The notes: a model not told the origin generated them from the letters alone. Numbered from the stretch's first letter, positions 46,144-59,482 are shown. The stretch is DNA of 64,000 nt from Coffea arabica (GCF_036785885.1 NC_092316.1:26405001-26469000), one strand, 5' to 3'. Translations and numbers: made by a program.

Positions 46144-47959
46144 TTACCGGAACTCCTTCTGAATGGGTAGAAATTCGGCTGTCCAATTGGAAATTGATCC
46201 TTCAGGGATATCGGGAAATTCTGCGTCATTTCCAAACACTTCAGCCTCACTTGATGAGTTTTTAGCAGGCTCCTTAAATTCCGTATTGTCCATAATAACC
46301 CCAATGGTGTTATCGTACTCTGGCAGGGGGTTCTTATCCACATTTGGCGCTTGTGCCTCTTTTCTTCTAATTACAATCTCTCCAACTTCAATCATGTCTT
46401 GAATTTTATGCTTGAGTGCTTTACACTCAGCAACCGGATGGCCGGGTGCTCCCGAATGATAGGCGCAGACAGCTTGTGGGTTATACCCAACGGGTATGCC
46501 ATATGGATAGGTTGGAGGGGGAATGATACCTATTTTCCCAGCAGCCTTCAATTGGTCATATAATTGGTCCAAAGGCCTGTCGAGATTGGTGAATGTGCGG
46601 TTACGTCCTGGGTTGTTGGCTTTAGGAGGCTGAGGATAGTTGTAAACGGGTCTGTTTGGTGGAGGCATTCTTGGATTGAATGGAGGCCGATGACGATTTT
46701 GGTGAGGATTTGGTTGAGAAATTTGAAAAGGAGCTAAAGGTGGGTTAGGATAGCTTGGGCGAGGTCGAGGGTGAGTGGTATTGATGTGATAAACAGGATG
46801 AAGGTTTGAATAGTAAGGGTACTGGTTTGAATAGGTAGGGTATTGTCGAGGTCTAGGTCTTGGAACAGGGTTTTGATCCCAGACAAAAGCGATTTCCCCC
46901 TCTTTCTTTTGGAATTGCTTCCTCCCATTACTACCTTGGCTTTGCAAAGCATCCAACTGCGATTTGAGGGCAAACACATTACCAATCTTTCCAGCCTTCA
47001 CGAAATCATCAAATTCCTCAAGCTTATTAACAATTGCGGCAAATGAGCATCCAGTCATGCGAAAAATTTCTTCAAAGTACGGCGGGTCATGTGCCTTAAT
47101 GAAAGTGCGTATGATTTCATCCTCCGTCATTGGTGGCTCAACTTTTGCAGCTATTTTCCTCCACCTTTTGGCATAAGTCTTGTGATCTTCAGATGGCTGC
47201 CTCTTTGTCCCTTCCAACGTGGTTCGTGTCGGAGCCAGCTCGCAATTATACTCGTACTGCTTTACAAAAGCATTGGACAAGTCAAGCCAGGTCTTCGCTT
47301 CTTCGGATTTCAGCTTGGAATACCAATCGAGTGCATCCCCCTCCAGACTTTCTGGGAATAGCCTCAAAGGCAGATTTTCATCATCTGTTGGCCTACCCAA
47401 CTTGTTGGCGAACAATCGGAGATGTGTCTTGGGATTGCCTGTCCCATCATACTTGTTAAACTTCGGGGTTTTGAACCCTTCAGGCAATTGTACATTCGGG
47501 AAGAGACAAAGCTCATCATAGTCCAGCACTCCTTGTTTGTTTAAACCCTGACTTTTCCTTATAAATTCATCAAAACGGTCAAGGCGTTTGAGCAGGTTTA
47601 TATCAACGGGAGCGGAAGGTTCCCCCATTTCTGGCTTGGTTTGAGCAGTGTGGTCTGGTAGGAATGGCTCAGCAGCAGTGTGATAGAAAGTATGTAGCTC
47701 TGGTGGTATGTTTGAAGTAAATTGGGGTTGTGGACCTTGCATGTAAGCAGGGAAAAATGAAGGATCAGGAGGGTAAGTGTATGGCAAATGTATGGTGGGA
47801 TATGTGAAAGTTCCTTCGGTTGGAATAGGGAAAGATGGAGCAACAGTAGTTTGAGTCGGAGGGATGACAAATGGTTCGGATTCCGGTTGTTTGATGGGCG
47901 CAAGTCTCAGGTTGAGCGGTAGTAGTAGACCTATCTGCTTGTTCCGGTTGTGAACTCAT
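46144..47959 (-). pseudogene. Ogre/Tat gag (likely frameshifted near its start)
   Basis: The main open frame, 46144 to about 47930, encodes a Gag of about 550-590 aa. It has an N-terminal Pro-rich stretch, then a capsid-like region (about residues 95-270 of the 547-aa segment, with GTGNPKTHLRLF and the conserved LEGDALDWYSKL), a Pro/Asn/Tyr-rich linker, and a CCHC-like CAYHSGAPGHPVAEC near 440-455 followed by KALKHKIQDMIE, typical of Tat-lineage Gag. No ATG opens the frame; the 47787 start is a TTG. A plausible ATG at 47959 (MSSQPEQ...) is in another frame, so a one-base shift near 47900-47930 probably separates the native start from the body. The frame ends at 46144 with no protease following. 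Confidence 0.8.
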
Positions 47960-48539
47960 GTTTACACGACTCCTCTGGGCTCGACTACGGGATCGCGTTA
48001 TGATGGGGCTTCGACGAGAAGCTATATTTAAATATTACCTGAGAATTTTGAAAGGAATTGCCTTTAGATAACCCTTGCCTAGTTATTACAATAAAAATAA
48101 AGAAAAGAAAAAGAAAAAGGCAAGAGTTAGTAGATATCCAGGAAATTCGGATGCATGTCCTATGGGGGAACCCTTTTTGTGCCAAGGGTAGGCCTAGCAT
48201 GAAAATGCAATCCTCTGAGGTAGGCACTATACCATACCTGATGGATCTGATCAACTCATTGAGTGAAAAATAATTTTGAAAAATTTGGTCAATTGGAGTG
48301 GCGAGGGACACTTTGTCAAAATGAGGTCAACGTCCGAATGGATTGATCACTTTTGATCGGTACAAGATTTTGCGAAAACACACGGGTTTGACCTTGACGA
48401 ACTTCCTATCAAAGAGATTGGAATTCGTTGATAAAAGTTCTCAGTGAATTACGGGTCAAAACCCTAACTGATCAAATGGCTGGATGCAATGGATGTTTTT
48501 CTCAAAATCGACTAGGTTTTCCATTTTGAAATTCGACAT

Positions 48540-49112
48540 TGAAATCCTAATTGGTCAAATGAAATTGACAATTTATCAAAAATTGATCGGATTACCCTAA
48601 AAAGGGAAACAGGTCAAATGAATTGAATGAAATTTAATTTATCCAAAATTAATCAGATCACCCTAAAAAGGGTAAATTGATCAAATAGATTGAACGAAAC
48701 TTGATTTATTCAAAATCGGCTCGGCTGCCCTAAAAATGGGTAAATTGGCCAAATGAAATGAAATTGAATTAGTGATTTATTCAAAAATCGACCGAATGAC
48801 CCTAAAAAGGGTAAATTGGTCAAATGACCCTAAAAAGGGTAAATTGGTCAAATGAATTGACGATTTATTCAAAATCGACCGAATGACCCTAAAAAGAGTA
48901 AATTGGTCAAATGAATCTCAAAAGGGTAAATTGGTCAAATGAATTGACGATTTATTCAAAATCGACCGAATGACCCTAAAAAGGGTAAATTGGTCAAATG
49001 AATCTAAAAAGGGTAAATTGGTCAAATGAATTGACGATTTATTCAAAATCGACCGAATGACCCTAAAAAGGGTAAATTGGTCAAATGAATTGACGATTTA
49101 TTCAAAATTGAT
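48540..49112 (-). repeat. Tandem repeat array in the leader (about 59-bp unit)
   Basis: Units contain ACCCTAAAAAGGGTAAATTG, GTCAAATGAATTGACG and TTTATTCAAAATCGACCG. The right part is near-identical copies and the left part (48540-48780) older variants; some copies have an extra short half-unit. It lies between the primer site and gag. Confidence 0.9.
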
Positions 49113-50554
49113 CATGAATTGACAAAATGGATCGATTGAATTGGCCGGCCATTGATGGTTTCAAAAAATTAGTCTATGAGCCTTCTAAAATCACGATTTG
49201 GCCTCAATTTATTCATCGTCTCAACAGGAGGAATCATTTGTAAATTTTTTCAAATTAATGTCCTTTTACGCAAGGGAATTTTACCAATTTTGATAAAATG
49301 GCAAAAAAGTGATTATTAGACGCTCATATACCAAAAAATCACTCTTATGAAGATGATCGGATCCTACCTTACCTTGTGCACTACCCCTTTAGATGGTACA
49401 AAATGTAAACGTGCAAGTCTCACTGGATTAAGTATCCGAGACACAAGGTGGCTTATTCCTAACACGGGATCCCCTAAATGGCATTCCCTTTCTAGGGTTT
49501 AATGCATGATGCCAGTTATTAAAGCAGGAAAAAATGCAATTCGGAATGAAACGTGACCTAAGGAACCCTTTATTTTGCCAGGGTAGGCCTAAAATGGTAT
49601 GGCATTATGAATTTATGAACAAAATAAACCATAATTTGTCAAACGTGCAATAGCCTATCTACAAGGGTAGGTCCTAAAAGAAGGTCATGCCAGACCTTTT
49701 ATCTCTTAATGTTTGTGAATGCAAAAGACAAAAGACAAGGAAACGTGAGCTCAACACATAATCACATAACACATTTGGACAATTAGATAATATAAAAGGC
49801 AATAAAGATAAATAAGAAAAGAGGGTTGGGACCCCTCCCCTCGTGAATAGTGTCCCTAGTTCAGGATAAGGCTGACTCTACCCTAGGCAATTCTAATATG
49901 GATGCATGAGGCTTGGCTTACTAATGCATCTAGACTCGATAGGTCATAGGCCCCCGAGCCTTCAGACTTAGAAACCAAGGGTCATCAATCCCAAGGTTCT
50001 TCGTCGGTGGCTCGAGCGATTCCCCAAACACCGCTACGCACACATCGTGTCACGGCTACGTGTTTGAGTGAATCTATCAAAACCTCAATCTTCGACCAAA
50101 AGCTAAAGGCTATCAACCAATAGCTTTAAGCGGAAGATTGAGTGACCCATTGGAACATGCTACACACACATCGTGTCGTGATCACATGTCCAAGTGAGTC
50201 ACCTAATCCTAATAGGGTGGAGTGGCGTGACAAGCCACTAAAGAAAAATAAAAGGGATAAAAGAAGTAAAGCGTATGCTCGTATGCTAGTGCTCGTTTGG
50301 AGGGGAAGGGTCAAGAACCAACGCGAGGCTCTAGGGTGACCCATACCTCCCAAAAATGCAATGCAAGCGCGAGATAACAAGTAAACATTCATTCAAACAT
50401 ACATTTGTGAGTCGAGGGATTGGTTTGATTACGTATATAAGACAAAAGGTCCTAAAAATGAAAAATGCAATCCTAATATCCACATGCCATGCATAGAAAG
50501 GGTAGAAAAAGGAAATAAATGGTTAAGTCAAAAATGCTTGGACCCACTTAGGAA
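49113..50554 (-). other. Leader of the Ogre/Tat element, proximal part
   Basis: No gene is recognised. It lies between the tandem array and the primer site on the minus strand. Short ORFs (such as minus 50392-50126) have no recognisable motif. Confidence 0.6.
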
Positions 50555-50573
50555 GTCCCCAGTGGAGTCGCCA
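50555..50573 (-). other. Primer-binding site, tRNA-Arg type
   Basis: On the minus strand it reads TGGCGACTCCACTGGGGAC, two bases inside the LTR. This is the tRNA-Arg-type primer site known for Ogre/Tat elements and fixes the element's orientation. Confidence 0.88.
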
Positions 50574-50575
50574 AC

Positions 50576-53500
50576 TGTCGCGCCCCATTTTTTCGATAAG
50601 AAAAATAAATGGTTTGAGAAAGATGTTTTTGATTCAATTTTGATTGGAAAATGATTTTTTGTGAGTTGAAAAGACATGGGTCTCAATGGGACTTGGGAAG
50701 CGACGATTCGACCCAAAAATAGTTTTAAAAAGGGTTTTGAAATGAAAAGTTTGGAGTCGCCACTTGGTAATGATTTAAGGTGTACCAAGTCACCTAAAAA
50801 TGAGTTTTAAAATCAAGTAGTAATAAACCCTTTTTAAAACAACTCCTAGTCTACGTAAAACAAAGAAAAAGGTTCGGGAGTCACGTTTGACAAAGGGGAA
50901 GGCAAGGATAGACTCCAAGGCACCCCTTTGACCTAGCCAAAGCTAGTTGCGTGGCTTAACCCCAACTTTCCTAATTTTCTACCCAGGGTATGTATTGCAT
51001 GTTGGATTATGCCTATATGAATGCAGAAACGAAAAAAGTGCAATCCTAAATTCTACAATGTCTCTCGTGAGGTTTTTGGTCCCAGACCACATGAATTGTG
51101 GCGGCCAGTAAAGGGAAACCTCATGGAGGTCGATTGATGCAAATGGTAACTCAAGTGCAAGTGTGCAAGTGTATGAAAAGATTCATGTATAAAATGGTGC
51201 AAACAACAAAGTATTTGTGTGCGTATGTGTAAAGAAAGTGCACGTGTGAATTTGAGTGAAAAATCAAAGTATTAGTGTGTGAGTGTGTAAAGGAAATGCA
51301 CGTGTGAATTTGAGTGAAAAATCAAAGTATTAGTGTGTGCAAATGAATGAAGATAGGATTATAAATATATATGTGAAATTTGAATTCTACTTATGAAGTA
51401 AGATGAGTGAAAAATATGGATTGAGAAATGTGGAAAAAAAGTGATTAAAAGAGCATGGAAGTGAGAAAAGATGAAAGTATGTCCCTAAGGGAATGCAACA
51501 AATTGGGTACGGGGATGACGTCTAATTTTTTGACTTTGATTTTCCCTCGGATTAGAAGGTAAAACTAGCATGCTAAGGCTATCGAGTAGCCACACTCGCT
51601 CGTTTCCCTTATCAGGAGGGGATTTTCACGCAAATGAACCCTAACTAGCATGAGATGCAAGTCCTAAAGTGAAGGGGAAGGGGTTTGAGGAACATACCAA
51701 ATGATAAACTAAGGAAAAATGCGTGATATGTGGTGATCATGCACTTAATGAAAAAGGGAAAAAAGAACCTATTGGGTCTAGCATTGGACTAGCCCTTTCT
51801 ATGACATCCTACTATCATTAGATTAGTGAAAAAGATGAACCACAACTAGCGTTGGACTAGTGTGGTGACGTACATTCATTCATCCATTCCATTCATCTAT
51901 ACTAAAAAAAACGAGTAGACATGCAAATCACCTAAATCGAGTAGCACTTATCATGCTTGACTAGATGCAAGATCCTAATAAAGCTTTTAACATGTAACAC
52001 CTAGGCATGCAACCATTACATTTGCTAACTAAAACAAAGGGGAAAGGGAAAATGGACCAAATTACTTGCTACGCCCTATCTATTACAAGCCAAGAGGTGT
52101 ACACATACCCCATTAATAAAAATCAAAAGTAAATGAAATAAATGAAAGGAAATAAGGAGCGGCTAGGAAAGCAAGTAGACATGCAAATTTCAATTAGCAC
52201 ATTGGTCCACATAGGGAGAGACAAAAAGGATAAAAGAAAATTATACCTCCCTCGTTCTTGAAGCTAGTAAAAAAAGGTCCTAATTTGGGCTAAAACCATC
52301 AAACAAAGGATTAATGCACCAATTTAATGATAGAATGTAAATAAACAAACTAAACCCACCAAAATCAGCAAATCATTCCTCAATTTCAACTTCATGGAGT
52401 CAAGAGTTAATTAAAGACCAAGAAATCGGAATGACCTATTCAAATCCCAAGTATAGCATTTACTAAGGACCCAAAAGCAAGCATTGTTCAAATATTCAAG
52501 TCCAAATAAATAGTTTAAGCACTTCAAAGATTCCAAAAATAAAGAAAGAGCCAAGCAATGATTGAGGTTGCAATGATTTTAGGACTTAATTGCAAGATAC
52601 TAAAACATGCTTGGGCTTTTGTGGCACACAGAGAAACTTAGAGGGATCAAATTGATTAAATGTTCCAATTACTTAGGCCTTAGTAGAACAAAAAGGGACT
52701 TGGGGGGTCAAAATGCAATTTCTAAAGTTATTTTCATGCAAAAATCATGCAATCACGTAGAAGAATTCTGCACTCAAATTGCAGCAAACCATGAAGCCTT
52801 CGGCAATCCAAAAAAATGCAGCAGTAGCTTCCATTTCACACGCAAGTTTCATTTCAAACCTTCAACAAACAAAACTTTGAACCAACTCCAATCAAAACAT
52901 AACCAAGCACCTCTTGGCAAAGCAAAACTTAGAATTTTTCCATGCAAGTTAGCTAGAAACAAAACCTCTGCAACTAAAACAGAAAATTTTCTATTCGTCC
53001 ACAACCATTCTCATGCAGTTTCCTTATGCCATTTAGACACATTCATGCAAGCCAAACAAGAAAAAACATGATTGAATTGTTATCTAGACAAAATGTTAGA
53101 GCTCAGAGCCAAAAGAAAGAATCAAACGAAAGAATAAAGTTCTGCAAAATTGGTTTCGGCAGGCTGCTGTACATTCATCCAAAATTTTCCCGCAACTTTA
53201 AGCTTTCAAATGCAGGTTTCATATAAGACTTCAAACAAAAGCCAGCAAAGACCATCACTCAATCACCATTTAACAACTAAACACTTTGGTTAACATATCA
53301 CAGCCGAACATGCAACAAAAGGAGCAAAAACGCCCCCAAAAGTTCATGCAACTCAGCCCAAGCTGTGCTGCGTTTTTAATTTTAAAAAAAAACAAAAACT
53401 CACTTTCGTGTTTTCTGATGTAGTCCAAATGCAAGGAACAACCTAGACAACAAAGGTTTGGACTGAAGGAATAAGATTACCAAACATTACCCCTACTGCT

Positions 53501-55442
53501 GTCTAACTCAAAAACCATATCCAGTAAGCATTAATCACAACACAGACAAGAAAAACAGCAAAGGGAAACGCGCGGGTGAACTTGCAACCTGCTAAATTTG
53601 TTCAAAAACAAAAAAATTCGCCATGGATGTCAAACTCACTGCCCCCATACAAACATGTTGCATCCGTCCCCAACCCAGCAAAAACGTGCAACTCACATGC
53701 ATTACTATGGACATACAAAATGATGAAAGTGACGACCAGCGAACGAAGTTTCAGAAATTGCGTGCTATTTTCTGGTTTTGCTCTTATTCATCATAGAAAT
53801 AGCAGCCACAAACTCAAACAACAATTCATGACACCAGCATTAAAACTGAACCTCTAAACCCCCTCCATGATCATCATTAAACAGAGCCCAACCACAGATC
53901 AGTTCATGCCCAAAACAAACTGAACAGAAATCATTCAAAGTTGAAAACTTTCATTAATCCACTTTTGGCTAAAACCCAAAATGCAAGCATCTTTAAAAAA
54001 CAAAGCAGATTGGAAAGTCATGTAAATCTGATAAAGGAAAGAAAAACTACAATTTGCTGGGCTTGCTTGTCATGAACAATCGGCCATGAAAATTCAAACA
54101 AAGACATCTTGAACTCATGATAAAAGAAACACCACCGAAGACTCCCAAACTATGGTCCATGCGTTCATCAATCGTAAATCGAACATTAATGACAGAAAAA
54201 TCTAATCTTGGCGTGAGTTTGTGATTGAAGTACCTTGGTGCAGATCTGCCGAAGGCAATGGGGGGCTGAAATGACGATGATGGAAGCTCAACTTCAATGG
54301 CTACTGCAACTTTTCCTTCCTTGCTGCCGATCTCGTTCACTCTCTCCCGAAATCTCTCTTTTTCTTCCGTCAAAACCCTCTCAAACCCCTATGACCAAAC
54401 TCAGAATTTTTCTCCTCAGAAACCTCGTAGCCTTCCCCGTAACCTTTGTCTTTCCTCAGCCTGTTTTCCTCATATCTTTAGCTCACCAACTCTCTCCGCC
54501 TTTTTCTTTCTTTTCCTTTCTCTCCCTCCTGCGCTGTTTTTTCTTTTTGCAGTTGCTCCCCTTCCAGCCTCTCTCTCGGTCACTCGGTTTTTTTTTTTCT
54601 TCCGCCGTTCTCTCAAACTCTCTTTTCCTTTTTGCCGTCCCGTCTCTCTTCTCAAAACTTCCCCCTTTTTCCAGACCAAAAAACTCTCCCCTGCGGCTCT
54701 CCTTTCTCTTGCTATTTATATCATCAACCCCCCTCCTAAACCCTTAAAACATTGCCACCATATTTGCAGCTTAAGGAGCCGCACAAGTCCTCCTTTGCAA
54801 ACTGCAAAAAAAATGCAGCTTGCATGCATCGGCTCTATTTTTTTTTTTTTTTAACTTAATAAATACAGAATATAAATAATAATAATAATAACAAAATGAC
54901 AAAACTATGTAATAATAATGAAAACAAATAAATAAAATAAAAAAAAAACAAACTAAACAAATAAAAACAACAAAAATGTCCATTTTTCAAATTTTCTTCA
55001 TTTTTCCCCTTTTTTCTTTTTTTTCTTTTCTTTTCTTAAAATAACTTAACAAAAATAACTAAAGTGCCAAAAGATTGAATTTGAACGTATTTTTGTGAAC
55101 AATTTTCTTTTTTTTCTTTTTTTATGATTTTCCTTTTTTCTCTTTTTTCCTTTTCCAAGAAAACATTGAATAAAAACAAAATGACTAAAACATATTTTTG
55201 ATGTTTTCCTTTTCTTTTTCTAAAAACTCTATGCTAATCTTAAACTTAAAAGCTAAAACTAAAAACTAAAACTAAAAGTAAATAAAAAGCAAATGAAATA
55301 GGTCAACTAAAAGGGCGAAAATGAATAAAACTAAAATATCATAACAACTAATAGTACAATAACGAACTAAAATGCAAGCAATCTAAAATGAAAATCATGA
55401 AATAGATGATACACACAAATTATTCAAAATTTGGTGTCTACA
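50576..55442 (-). repeat. 5' LTR of the Ogre/Tat element
   Basis: On the minus strand it runs from TGTAGACACC to GGGGCGCGACA. The TATA box TATAAATAG is at 54720-54712. It is nearly identical to 38067-42938. Confidence 0.92.
54712..54720 (-). promoter_or_regulatory. TATA box of Ogre LTR promoter
   Basis: TATAAATAG on the minus strand. It is conserved in the 3' LTR (42211-42203) and in the diverged solo LTR (58996-58988), in each case followed by a GA-rich leader. Confidence 0.7.
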
Positions 55443-55447
55443 CAAAC

Positions 55448-58400
55448 CCTAGACCTAGGGGTATTGGGGGAAATTTCTCTTCAAAGGTTGAGTAGTGCCA
55501 ATCACATTAATTGTGAAGCCCAATAACGATCCTTTGAAGAAGTCACGAATAATGCGAGTGAGATGCAAATGAATGGAATGCATGTATGCAATGTGAGGAT
55601 ATGAGTTTGAAAAAGTAATAAAAGACAATAAATATATAAATGCAAATGTGCACATGAGTGGGCAAGGTACGGTATGTGAAATGATAATATGAAGTGCATG
55701 TGTGCAAGTGATGATAAAAGTGTTCGTGTGCAAGTGAAGAAACATAAAGGTGCACGTGTGCAAAATGGGAGGAAAAATGAAAGTGTGGTGAGGGTATAAA
55801 ATGGTAGAGTGGATTTAAAAATGCATGAGCCTAGGGAATTCATGCATATTGGGTACGGGGAGACCTAAATCGTGACTCAATTTGCCCTTTTATTGAGGGA
55901 ATACAAGCGTGCTAAGGCTTAGAAAAAGCCACACTCGTCTATATCCCATATTAAAGGGGACTCTCAAGCAAATGAACCCTATAACTAGCATGAAATGCAA
56001 AAATCCTAAAATGGAGGGAAAAGGGGTTCGAGGGGCATGCAAAATGATAAAACTAAAAAGAATGCATGACATGTAATGAACATGCAAACATGTACTAACG
56101 AGGGGAAATCCCTAAGGGTCTAGCGTTGGACTAGCCCATTCTATGAATTCCGACTAGCGTTGGACTAGCGGAAACGTACATTCATCCATCACATTCATTC
56201 ATGGCTATGGAAAGCGAGTAGACATGCCAAACACTTATAAACACATAGAACATAACATTTAGCATGCTCGACTAGATGCAAGAACCTATTAAAGCGAATT
56301 AACACAGAGCAACAAAAGCAAGCAATCAAGCTAATGAACCTATTACATTTGCTAGCTAGGCACATGTCTTCAATAGGTCTTCATCAAATGCTCCTCCAAG
56401 CCCTATCTATTACATTAAGGAGACCCTACTACAATCTAAAAAGGGGAAAAGGAATAAAATAATTAAATCGCTAACTATTACAAGCCAAGAGGTGTACACA
56501 TACCCCATAAAGAATAACTTAAATAAAAAGCAAAAGTAAATGACATAAATAAAAGAAATTAAAGAAAGGCTAGGAAAGCAAAGTAGACATGTATTTCTCA
56601 CGTAGCACGTTGGTTCACATAGGAGAGACAAAAAAGATAAAAGAAGTTATACCTCCTTTGGAATGGTGCCCAAAATGAAAGAAAAATAGCTTATTTATCC
56701 TCCAAAATAAAAGAAATGGTCAAGGTACCAATTTATTTGTGAAAATTAAATAAAGCATGCAAACACGGGCTCACATGGTCATAAAGCTCTTAAATTCATG
56801 CATGAAGTGCAATTTAAACAAAGCAAGGTGGCTAATTGGAATCAAGCAAACAATGAAGTTGCAAAAATTAAAACTATCAAGGGCCAATTTGCAAATATTA
56901 ATCAACCATTCAAGTCCAATTGAAACATTTAAGGACTTCAAAGGTCCCGAAAATAAGAAAAGAGCCAAGTAATGATTGAAACGCAAGTACCTTATGACCT
57001 AATTGCAAGGAATCAGCCCATAATTGGGCCTTAGTGCAACAAAGGGGAATTAGAAGGGTTAAAGTGCAATTTTTATAACATTTTGCATGCAAATTTCATG
57101 CAAAGCCACGATGCATTGTTCTTCAACAAGAAATGCTCCTGATGAAGCTTTCTGCAACTAAACAACATCGCTGCAACTTCCATTTTCACAAACAAATATC
57201 AACCTCAACACAAGTTTGATCAAAACCTTTCCACCAAACATCCAAACACTTAATCTAAGCAACATGACACACACTTTTGACATTCACATGAATCAAACAT
57301 AGAAAGAAAAGACATGCCAATGCTGAAGAATTTTATACAAAAATGATTTAGCAATCCTGATTTGATGCAAAAAAATGGTTTACCCAAAACTGGTTTATGC
57401 AAACTCAGAACCAAACTTCCACTCCCCTTCTTCTACACAAGACTAGCTCACAAATTAGCAAAAGCTAAATCTTAGCCCGGTTACGGACAAGGAAAACAGC
57501 AAGTAGGTGCGTAACCTCTGCCCTGCTGCAAAAATTTGTACAGTTTGATACTCACATGGGTGGATTGCCGAGAACATTGCACAACATTTATCATTTATGA
57601 ATCAACTCACACATATCTCTAAACATGAATCTGTCCCCTAACCATCCCAACCGAAAGCAACAAAGAAAATGCAGCAAAAGAAACTCAGCCGCAACCTACA
57701 TTCATACCACTTTCACTCGGCCAAAATAGGCTTAAGACCCAACCAAAAAACAAGGAAAAGAACAGGTTCTGTGCACGTTGTTATAATATCTCAGCCTAGT
57801 CAGAAATTCAGCCGTTCAAACAAAGTAAAATTTCAATCTCAGAATCGCAATCCTCTTTGTAAAATGCAACAACACTTAATCAAGCTTCAAACTTGAATTT
57901 CCAGCCATGACATTTATCAAGGATTTCATCATTTCAAATTCAAAAACCTGTTGCAACCTCTATGGGTTTCATTATTTAAACCACAAATTGTGCAATCCAG
58001 TTTCCCAAACCAACATAGATCAGGCTACCTATACCTTCTACAGCTAAAACCCATCATCACATTGCAAGACGTAAAAGAAACAGCAACCCAGCAAAACATT
58101 AAGAACCAAAATCTGATGAAGATCATAAAACCAAACATGTACAACATAACTAAAAACATGTACAACCTGACTGACACTTTCATCAAAGATAGAACCCTTA
58201 GGAAGACATGAATATCAGAGACAGGAGACCGGCGAGCCGACAACTATATCTCGCATCAATTTGTTAACAAAACTACAGGTAACAAGAACGAAAAGGGAAC
58301 CTTACGGTTGACAGCAACAGTAGCGGGTTCCTTAAGAGATGATCGGGCTTCACAATAGATCCATGAAACCTGCTGCCACCTTGGTGAAGGGAAACACAAG

Positions 58401-59482
58401 TGAAAGTATGGAGATCCGGCCATGCTTGAGTGCTCGGGCTTCCCTGATGAAGATCCGCGACTGATGAAGCCTTCTGACCGAACTTGAACAAGGAAACGAG
58501 CAAAGAAAGCAGCTGCAGTCGATTCGTTGGCCCTTTGAACATGAACCAGAAATGAGGTCGGCAAATGTAGAGACAGATTCGAAGACGTTTCAGGCGTCAT
58601 TTCTACCAAATTTCCGAACGAAATTTCTCTCCCAAGGTTGGAGTTTGTGCAGAAGTTTATGGTTTCGTGGGCAAGGCTGAATTGACCGCAACTCTCTTGG
58701 TTTCTTTTCTTCTCAGCCGTAAACCCTTTTCCCTGGCTTTCTCTTAGTTTCTTCCTTTTCCGCTGCCAAGAGGTTCCCCCCCGCTCCTTACTCTATCGCT
58801 GTTTTTTCAGTTGCGGCCCTCACCTCTCTGATGAAAAACCTCTCTTGTTTCTCTCCTCTGTTTCCCTTTCGCTCCGTTTTCCTTTTTTCAGCCGTCATTC
58901 CATACCTCCCTCCAGCCTAGCCGTCACTCCTCAGCCTTCCTCTATCTCCCCAAAACTCTCCCCCCTTTGCGGCTGCCTTTTCTTTCACTATTTATACCAG
59001 GAACCCCCCTCCTAAACCCTTACCACTCTTCTATATTTTTGCAGATAAGGGGCTGCCCCAATGCTCCTTTTGCAAGCTGCGGCAAAATGCAGCTTGCATG
59101 CCGCAGGACCTTTTTTTTTTTTTTAACTATTAATACAAAAATTAATAAAATATAAATAATAATAATAACAAAATAACAAAATTGACAAAAACCAGGTAAT
59201 AATAATAGTAATGAACACAATTTAAAATAACTAAACAAAGTGGCCATTTTCAATTCTTTCTACATTTTTCTTTTTTTTTCATGATTTTTCTTTTTTTCAT
59301 TTTTTCATGATTTTTCCCTTTTCCTCTTTTTTCATTCATTTTAAGAAATTCTATGCTAAAAACTTAAAAAAAAAATAAATAAAAATAAAACTAAAAACTA
59401 AAAATCGAATAAAACTAACACGACAAATAAAAAACTAAAAATAAACAGTAAATGAAATTACACCAAAAATTTGGTGTCTACA
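55448..59482 (-). repeat. Right part of the split Ogre-like solo LTR
   Basis: It is homologous in block order to 38530-42938 but well diverged. It ends ...GGTGTCTACA, then TSD AAAGT. The minus-strand TATA box is at 58996-58988. ORFs here, including minus 58609-58256, carry no known domain. Confidence 0.85.

Larger units (their letters stand above)
38067..55442 (-). mobile_element. Ogre/Tat-type LTR retrotransposon with most of pol deleted (17.4 kb)
   Basis: LTRs of 4872 bp (38067-42938) and 4867 bp (50576-55442) are flanked by TSD CAAAC (38062-38066 and 55443-55447). On the minus strand the order is 5' LTR, tRNA-Arg primer site, leader with tandem repeats, gag, a C-terminal integrase remnant, PPT-like repeats, a second tandem array, polypurine tract, 3' LTR. 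Protease, RT and RNase H are missing. I noted about eleven LTR substitutions in 4.87 kb, mostly C/T or G/A changes, several at CpG. A pol-less but recently inserted copy suggests mobilisation in trans. Confidence 0.92.
37609..59482 (-). mobile_element. Ogre-like solo LTR, split by a later Ogre insertion
   Basis: The left piece is 37609-38066 (TGTCGCGCCCC...), the right piece 55448-59482 (...GGTGTCTACA), together about 4.5 kb. The whole is flanked by TSD AAAGT (37604-37608 and 59483-59487). The right piece has a TATA box on the minus strand at 58996-58988 and the same block order as the LTRs of the inserted element, but is clearly diverged from them. No internal region is present. Confidence 0.85.

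Noticed and set aside
47985..48311. 108-codon minus-strand ORF upstream of Ogre gag as an extra ORF
   Set aside because: No motif and a long hydrophobic low-complexity stretch; Ogre elements can have an ORF here, but I cannot support this one.
48540..49112. CRISPR-like direct repeats
   Set aside because: The copies are contiguous with no unique spacers, and the context is a plant retrotransposon.
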